Shown here: piece after piece, positions 49,351 to 64,000 of the stretch
Layout of the letters: each line of letters opens with the position of its first letter
Position numbering within the stretch: the stretch's first letter is position 1
Source: Callorhinus ursinus
Lineage: Eukaryota > Chordata > Mammalia > Carnivora > Otariidae
Assembly: GCF_003265705.1 (NCBI RefSeq)
Contig: NW_020312935.1
Location: 1,548,373-1,612,372 of the forward strand
Reading direction: 5' to 3'
Length of the DNA stretch: 64,000 bases
Notes under the pieces: generated by a model
The model's input: the letters and a program-made list of their open reading frames with translations, nothing else
The model's database searches: none
Told to the model about the DNA's origin: nothing
Made by a program: the position numbers and the translations under genes

Positions 49351-49819
49351 CCGTGGATTGGGGACTCGGGGCGAAGGCCAAGGTCCGCCTCATCTCCGGT
49401 TCCCCAGCATTGGTCGGCCCTGGCCTGTGGAAGGGGAAGGGTGTCCTCAGTTCCCTATTAAGAGACAGGCTAGCAGACAGCGGGGGCTTGTGGTGTGGCG
49501 AGAGTGGAGACCTCAGAGGCAGAGGTCCAGAAGCCTCTGCTCACAACCCCCAGCCCCAGTGCCAGGAGGAGAGGGGTACCAGCCCAGGAGTAGCTGTGCC
49601 AGGCCTCTTCTTCCCTCAGATGACACTGGAGCCTTGTCTAGCTTTGGCCTTTCACCCCAGGCTGTCCCCTGACCTGCTGGGTGCCCATGGACAGCCACGT
49701 TTTCCTCTGACCTGGACAGGGCAGGACCAGATGCTCTCTGAGGGCGCTTCCAGTGTGACAGGCCAGGCTGGAAGGGTGTGCTGTAGGGACAGAACACACT
49801 GGGACTAAGGGAGAAAGGC

Positions 49820-50101
49820 TTTATTTAATCGGGCCCTTCCAGGCCCACAGCTCCAGTTCAGAAAAAGAGAAGAGCTTTTTCGAGGGGCAGAGGTCTCCAG
49901 TGCCATGGCTCCTTTTTTCCTGGTAAGGCTCCCATTGGACCCAGACAGCCCTGGGCTGGAGTAAGGAGCACTGAGGATACAAGATGGCAGGACTACTGGC
50001 TGATGGAGCCGTGTGACTGCACGAGGCTCCACAGGTGTCGAACTTTCTTCCTCCTCTTGTCCTTAGGACAGAGCAGAGCAGCTGTCCTGGACAGTAACAA
50101 A
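49820..50101 (-). other. Candidate terminal exon of unassigned minus-strand transcript
   Basis: On the minus strand a CCCTCTCTGTAG acceptor opens an exon at 50101. One frame reads LLLSRTAALLCPKDKRRKKV, then RHLWSLVQSHGSISQ and TAG at 49993-49995. An AATAAA follows at 49820-49825. The arrangement resembles a last exon, but no upstream partner exon or known product was recognised. Confidence 0.3.
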
Positions 50102-51129
50102 CCTACAGAGAGGGAGAAAACCCTCAGGGACCATCTGGGTGGGAAGAGCTTTGAGTTCTGGGACCTGCTCTCACCCTGCACTGACAAGAGCCTGAGACCC
50201 AGAGAGACCATGGTCACAGAGGACTCTGGTAGCAGATCCCAGACAGTAGGTTCTGTCCTCCTAGAATCCCCGCCTTGGTCTTGCCACCGCAGAGAATCAG
50301 GGTCAGATAATGAAGGGGAAGAAAGGCCGTGCTCCTTCCTATGTTCTGGGGCTCCAGGGTCTGGCCTCCACGCTTGCTCAGCTCCCAGGAGCCTGGGGGC
50401 AGAGTAGTGGAACTTACACACAGTGGCATCCCCCAGACACTCTGCTGAGGTCCTATACTTGTTAGCTTTCTAACAGGGATGGCTCCTTTGAAATACTCAG
50501 ATAGCACCCCTAGCCAACACTGGTTGCTCAAGCTACAGAACATGCAGGAGCTGGTGTCGGGGGTCTATGGGGGTGTACAGTCTCTGTGTACATAGGGTGC
50601 ACTGTGTGTGACTATGTATGTCTATGGGAGGGTCTGTGGAAGAGCGTTGAGGGCTCCTTGTGTACAATTGTGTGCATACTTCATTTTCAATCCTTAGAGG
50701 ACTGTGACTGAACATCTATTATTTTGATTTTTTTAAATGCCTACTAATGTCATTTTTCTGGGTTTTATTACTTTTCTCTTGACTATAAAACCTATCTTTA
50801 CATATTAAACATTTATATCATAAATTTTACAAAGGTATTTCTACTTTTTGTGCTTTATCTTTTAACTTTATTTGGGATTCTTAAGAACATAAATATTTAA
50901 TATATTTATATATTATATATTTTTATATATTTTTCCTCCCATGAAATTAAAAAATTTACTCATCTTTTCTTTCTACAGAAATCTTTATTGTTTATCCTTT
51001 TTACAAAAGTGATGCATGCTTGGTGTCAAAAATAATAGGGAAGTAAATTTAGGCAGAGTGAATATCTACATGAATCTTCCAATCCAAGAACAAGGTTTCT
51101 CTCTCTCCCCATTTATTTTTCCTTTTGTG

Positions 51130-51310
51130 GCCCTCAGTGGAGATTTCTTTCTCTATATAGATCCTGTGTAATACTTAGGTTTATTCCTAGGAGAGCCACT
51201 TTTCTTGATGCTGTTGGGAATGGGATCTTTTCTTTCATATTTTCTAATTGGTTGTTGGTATAAGACAAGCTATTTATTTTTGGTTGTTACTTTTTAACCA
51301 GTCATCATTC
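51130..51310 (-). mobile_element. L1-like fragment, reverse strand
   Basis: TTGATGCTGTTGGGAATGGG followed by TTTTCTAATTGGTTGTTGGT is typical of reverse-complement L1. Confidence 0.4.
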
Positions 51311-51450
51311 CTGATTTTAAAAGTAAGATGAAAAAGATGTGTTTCCATGGGAAGATGCCATATTCATTTCCCTCAAGGTTTTCTACCACGTTGAATCTGA
51401 TGATACCTGATCCATTTCATTAACTTTGAGAGTTTTCTACATCCTTCTCA

Positions 51451-60126
<8,676 letters not shown>

Positions 60127-60728
60127 CACCTGCTCCCCCTCTCAGAGAAGGGCTGGAGCTGAGGAAAAACAGAGAGAGACAAGTGTGAGGTGAGCCCCGT
60201 GCCAGGAGGAACAACACAGCCCCTCACAGACGTGAGGCGCAGGTAGCCAGTGTCCAGATAGGAGTGCCACGGGAGCTGCCACAGGAAGAAGGGGGCGATC
60301 CGTTCACTGGCTCAGTGCCCAGGACCCCTCCTGGCCATGGCACTGATGCTCATTGCCAGGAACACTAGGATTTCACAATTCTGACACATGTCACACACAT
60401 AAGAGCAGACATAAAATGTACTCAGGGCCCAAAGCATAATAAAACAAAGACCCACATAGCAACAATTCAGCTTAAGAAAGAGAATGTTACCAAGATCTTG
60501 GACTTGCTTGTTTTTCTCTAAACAAGCATCACCCTTGATACACTGCAGAAGCCAGGCTGGCAGCGCTGTGGCCCCAGCACAGAGACCTGAGTCAGGCCCC
60601 TGGGAGCTGGAGAAAACAGCTTTTCCCCTACATCCTGCCTTCTCCCTCACAAAGCTGAGTGTCCTCAAGAACCCCACTATCTCTGTAGAGATCTTGGGCA
60701 GCCAGCCTCCCGCATGGCCCAGGCTTAC

Positions 60729-60836
60729 CTTTGAGGTCCCAGGCTGCCTCCTCATGTTCTCCAGCCCTCTGATAGTGAAGAAGCCAGAGCCTCAGCTCCC
60801 AGCGAGAGGGGATCGCTATATCATCTAGGGTCCCAC
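60729..60836 (-). other. ZNF23: Possible ZNF23 5' UTR exon
   Basis: A good donor, CTCAAAG|GTAAGCC, lies 570 bases upstream of the start exon. The upstream edge of this non-coding exon is a guess. No promoter CpG island is visible up to the window end. Confidence 0.35.
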
Positions 60837-61087
60837 GACCCAGCACACCTTGTTCACTGTCTTCAAAACATTTGGACTGCTTATTTTCGGGTTTTTACTT
60901 TTCCCAAAGTCAGTCTTGAAAATATGTGTTTTCCCAAAATATCATCCTTGTCTTCTAGGATTTCAACTTGAGTGTAGAGTTGTGGAAAACACAGGTTCAT
61001 GATTCTTTCCATTTCCTCCATATCTGGAGCCACTTTGCCTTTCCCACTTTTGAATATATGTGCTTTCTACACCCTTTCCCCTTTGTT

Positions 61088-61456
61088 AATGTTACGGATG
61101 GAACATGTCCCCCCAAGATTCATAGGTTGAAGTATTACCCCCCAATGTGACTATATTTGGATATAGGACCTGTGAGGAGGTAAAAGGTTAAACAAAGCCA
61201 TAAATGTGGGGCCCTACTCTGATAAGGCTGGTGCCCTTATAAAAAGGAGGAAGAGACACCAGAGTTCTTTTTCCACCACATGCAGACATAGTGAGAAGAC
61301 AGCCATCTGCAACCCAAGGAGAGCCCTCGCCAAGAACCAAATTTTCTGGCACCTTAAATTTGGGCTTTCCACCTCCAGAACTGTGAGAAATAAATTTCTG
61401 TTGTTTGAGCCATGCAGTCTATGGTATTCTGTTATGGTGGCCTGAGCAGACTAATA
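61088..61456 (+). mobile_element. MaLR-type LTR
   Basis: Starts TGTTACGGATGGAACATGTC and contains CATAGGTTGAAGTATTACCC, GACTATATTTGGATATAGGA, AATAAATTTCTGTTGTTTGA and AGCAGACTAATA. The order is that of MLT1/MST-type LTRs. Non-coding. Confidence 0.7.
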
Positions 61457-61606
61457 AAGTTAAGTTGAACAATGGTTTGTTCATGTTTATTTTTATTTTA
61501 TTTTTTTTCATGTTTATTTTTAAAGAACAAATTTTTCTATTTATTTAGAACACCACTCTTTTCTATTTTCATTTAGTTCATTAAGTTCTGCTTTCTTTGT
61601 TTCTTT

Positions 61607-61807
61607 TTTATTAAAAAAAATTTTTTTTTAAGATTTTATTTATTTGTAAGAGAGAGAATGAGAGACAGCATGAGAGGGGGGAGGGTCAGAGGGAGAAGCA
61701 GACTCCCTGCTGAGCAGGGAGCCCGATGTGGGACTCGATCCCAGGACTCCAGGATCATGACCTGAGCCGAAGGCAGTTGCTTAACCAACTGAGCCACCCA
61801 GGTGCCC
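61607..61807 (-). mobile_element. Carnivore tRNA-Lys SINE
   Basis: Reverse-strand full-length copy with a perfect 19-base duplication, CTGCTTTCTTTGTTTCTTT, at 61588-61606 and 61808-61826. Confidence 0.97.
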
Positions 61808-61839
61808 CTGCTTTCTTTGTTTCTTTAGCTCTGGAAGAG

Positions 61840-62345
61840 CTCTACCTTTGTGAGAGGTACACCTTCTGTTCCCTTCCAAATCCTCTGGTCTCAGTCCAGT
61901 GCCAGAGACTTTGAACAGCTTTGCGCAGGTATAACCTACCAATGCATCCTCAAGGATCTATACCACATATGGCTGATTCCTGCCCTGAGGCTTCTCTGGT
62001 ATCCTGTGGGGGACATCTGCAGATACCTATGGACACCTGCTAGGTCCTGAAAGGCAGAGATGAGTCAACGCCTGTGAGAACACCCATGACTAACAGGTGA
62101 CAGAGGTCAAAGGACAAATGTTTTCCCCTTCAGTCTCCTACATGAAATTCCAAGGCTCCTCAAAGATCCTGCAAGACTGAGCACCAGTTGCCTATGGACA
62201 GGCCAGCCTGACAATGCATCCTTGTATTGGCTCTCACTCCCCTTGTCTTTCACTCTGCCCTTGGAATACATTCCCAAGTAAACTGCCTGCAGTTTACAAA
62301 CCTCTGTCCTATGTTCTGCTTTTGGGGGAAGCTAGACTACCAAAG
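61840..62345 (+). mobile_element. LTR-like segment
   Basis: GATACCTATGGACACCTGCT, TTCCCAAGTAAACTGCCTGC and TTCTGCTTTTGGGGGAAGCT resemble the end of an ERVL-type LTR. Boundaries are uncertain and no coding sequence is present. Confidence 0.4.
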
Positions 62346-62364
62346 GATTTTTTCTACCTTCATT

Positions 62365-62537
62365 TTTTTTTTAAAGATTTCATTTTTTTATTTGAGAGAG
62401 AGCAAGAGTGAGAAAGAGAGAAAGAGCACAAGCAGGGAGAGCAGCAGGCAGAAGGAGAAGCAGGTCGATCCCAGGACTCCAGGACCATGACCCAAGCTGA
62501 AGGCAGACACTTAACTGACTGAGCCACCCAGGCACCC
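62365..62537 (-). mobile_element. Carnivore tRNA-Lys SINE
   Basis: Reverse-strand copy with an internal deletion before GGTCGATCCCAGGACTCCAG. The duplication TTTCTACCTT flanks it. Confidence 0.93.
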
Positions 62538-62539
62538 CT

Positions 62540-63075
62540 CTTTTCTACCTTCTTGAGGTTGCATGATTTATTCATTTATTTTCATTCTTTCCTATTTAGC
62601 AATTAAAACCTATAAAGCCATAAATTTTCCCTCTGAATACACTATTTGCCACATGCCAGAGGTTTTTTTTTTTTTAATATTTCATTTTTTAATTATATTA
62701 ATTACATTTTATAGCCTGTCAGCAAGTGTTTTGTCTCTGACCACAGAATTCTTTAGGATAGTTTGTTGCTAATTTCTTCTCTGTTCATAATTTCTGGCTT
62801 TATTGCATGGTGTTTAAATAACCTGGTCTATTTACTTCTGCTTTACAGATTTTGAGAGGGCTTCTTTTGTTGGCTGAAGTGCAAGTACTTACACAGAAAA
62901 CTTATTCTATGATTGAAGAACATATTCTATTTGAATCTAGTAAATCAACTCTACTAATTTTATTATGTAGGTATTTCTCTGGAATCCATGATTACTTTTA
63001 CCTAATTAAACTGAGATAGCCAGTAAAGAGCAAACTCTCACAAAACACTGTGCCTGTATGTATCATGGACAAATC
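62540..63075. other. AT-rich sequence, probably old L1
   Basis: T-rich sequence such as CATGCCAGAGGTTTTTTTTT resembles degraded L1, but assignment is weak. Confidence 0.3.
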
Positions 63076-63079
63076 TTTT

Positions 63080-63990
63080 CAAGTCTTTAAGAAATGAGTA
63101 ATTCTAACAATACTGAAACTGTAGGAGAGAAGAGCAAAATAAGTTTCCTGGTCCTTTTTATGATGCCAGCACAACACTGATACAAAAACCACAGACCAGC
63201 CTCCTTTATGAATACTGACAGAAAAATCCCCAATATAAAGGAATTGACTCCAACAGTTCATTAAAGTGACATACCATAACTAAAAGGGATCATCCCACGA
63301 AAGCAAGTAAAGCTTAATATTATAATGCAGATTAGTATACTTTTCCACATGAATAGATCAAAGAAAGATAAACACACTCTCCATCCCAACAGATGCCAAA
63401 GGCATTTGAGATAAAATTCAATACTCATGCTTACATTTTAAAATTTATGCCTTACAGAAACCCTCATATGTAGAAAATATGTACAAAATTATTCATTACC
63501 AGTATCTGAATACAAAAAACTGGAAACAACCCACATATCCATTAAGAATACATAAATAAATTGTCCTATCATTTTTAAAAAGGAATATTATCCAGCAGCA
63601 AAAATTAATGGCTCACAATTACACACAACTACACAGATGACTTCAGGAACATAATATTGAGTCATACAAGTCCCAGATGACTACAGATACTACAATGCCA
63701 TTTGCATAAAGCTCAAAAATGAAATTAAACATATTGTTTACAGACATATTTTATGAGATAAAATTATTTTTATAAATAGGTAAGACTATGATTAATGCAA
63801 AATTCAAGATAGTAGTTACCTCTAGAGGGGTGGGAAGCTGGGAGCTGGGTTGAGAAGCAGTACTGGAAATGTTCTCCTCCTTAGTGGGATGGTGCGTTCA
63901 TGGGTACTCATCTTACTACTACGCTTCTTAAATGCCATGCTAGATGCAGTCTTCAGTATGCAAGAATAACATTTAAAAAAACATACTTAT
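63080..63990 (+). mobile_element. L1 fragment
   Basis: Sense-strand L1 ORF2/3' text is present, including CCAACAGATGCCAAAGGCAT, TTTGAGATAAAATTCAATAC and AAACAACCCACATATCCATT. It is broken by many stops and runs to the window edge. Confidence 0.6.
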
Positions 63991-64000
63991 CTCTATGATT

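Noticed and set aside
48836..49672. A 278-codon plus-strand open frame
   Set aside because: It lies in the CpG island where stop codons are scarce. Overlapping frames on both strands are equally open and its Arg/Gly/Pro-rich composition resembles no known protein.
60312..60755. A 147-codon minus-strand frame upstream of the ZNF23 start exon
   Set aside because: It crosses the probable 5' UTR donor at 60728 and has no KRAB, SCAN or zinc-finger content. The downstream MAAMLLTAWPQ start joins KRAB-A in frame.

Overview
The window is mammalian nuclear DNA from a carnivore. At least sixteen copies or fragments of the tRNA-Lys-derived carnivore SINE (GGGCGCCTGGGTGGCTCAGT head, A-rich AAATAAAATCTTTAAA tail) are scattered through it on both strands. 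Their structure and the surrounding L1 background fit a caniform, probably arctoid, genome (bear, pinniped or mustelid group); the species cannot be fixed from the sequence. Genes are split into short exons by GT-AG introns and repeats dominate the space between them. Two runs of N (351 and 10 bases) interrupt (CA)n microsatellites.

Layout. (1) 534-11.28 kb, plus strand: the last eight coding exons (4 to 11) of CALB2 (calretinin), the stop codon, the 3' UTR and the poly(A) signal. (2) 11.3-31.5 kb: a gene-poor interval with SINEs, L1, MaLR-type LTR, MER20/MER5-type and MIR fragments, and a pair of unclassified direct repeats about 600 bases long (19.28 and 27.96 kb). (3) 31.6-32.3 kb: a CpG-rich segment holding an intact tRNA-Met(CAT) gene at 32046-32118, plus strand. 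(4) 33-35.7 kb: nested L1 and SINE fragments. (5) 36.67-39.83 kb, minus strand: nine exons of a Groucho/TLE-type WD40 gene that I identify as TLE7. All splice phases agree, but there is an in-frame TAG in one exon and a two-base insertion that creates a stop just before the normal C-terminus. (6) 40-50 kb: repeats, a second CpG-rich segment (48.4-49.35 kb) with no assigned gene, and a possible terminal exon of an unassigned minus-strand transcript (49.82-50.10 kb). (7) 51.45-60.73 kb, minus strand: ZNF23, with a start exon, KRAB-A exon (exactly 127 nt), KRAB-B-position exon and one large exon with 16 C2H2 fingers, giving a predicted protein of 688 residues. (8) 61-64 kb: LTR-like, SINE and L1 sequence.

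The order and orientation CALB2(+), tRNA-Met(+), TLE7(-), ZNF23(-) match what I recall of human 16q22.2, which supports the gene identities. The genes are not functionally linked: calretinin is a cytosolic calcium buffer, TLE7 a Groucho-family WD40 protein and ZNF23 a KRAB zinc-finger repressor. No undescribed multi-gene system was found. The most notable observations are the two lesions in TLE7, a perfect 17-bp inverted repeat just upstream of a TLE7 exon, and the unassigned CpG island and terminal-exon candidate near 48-50 kb.
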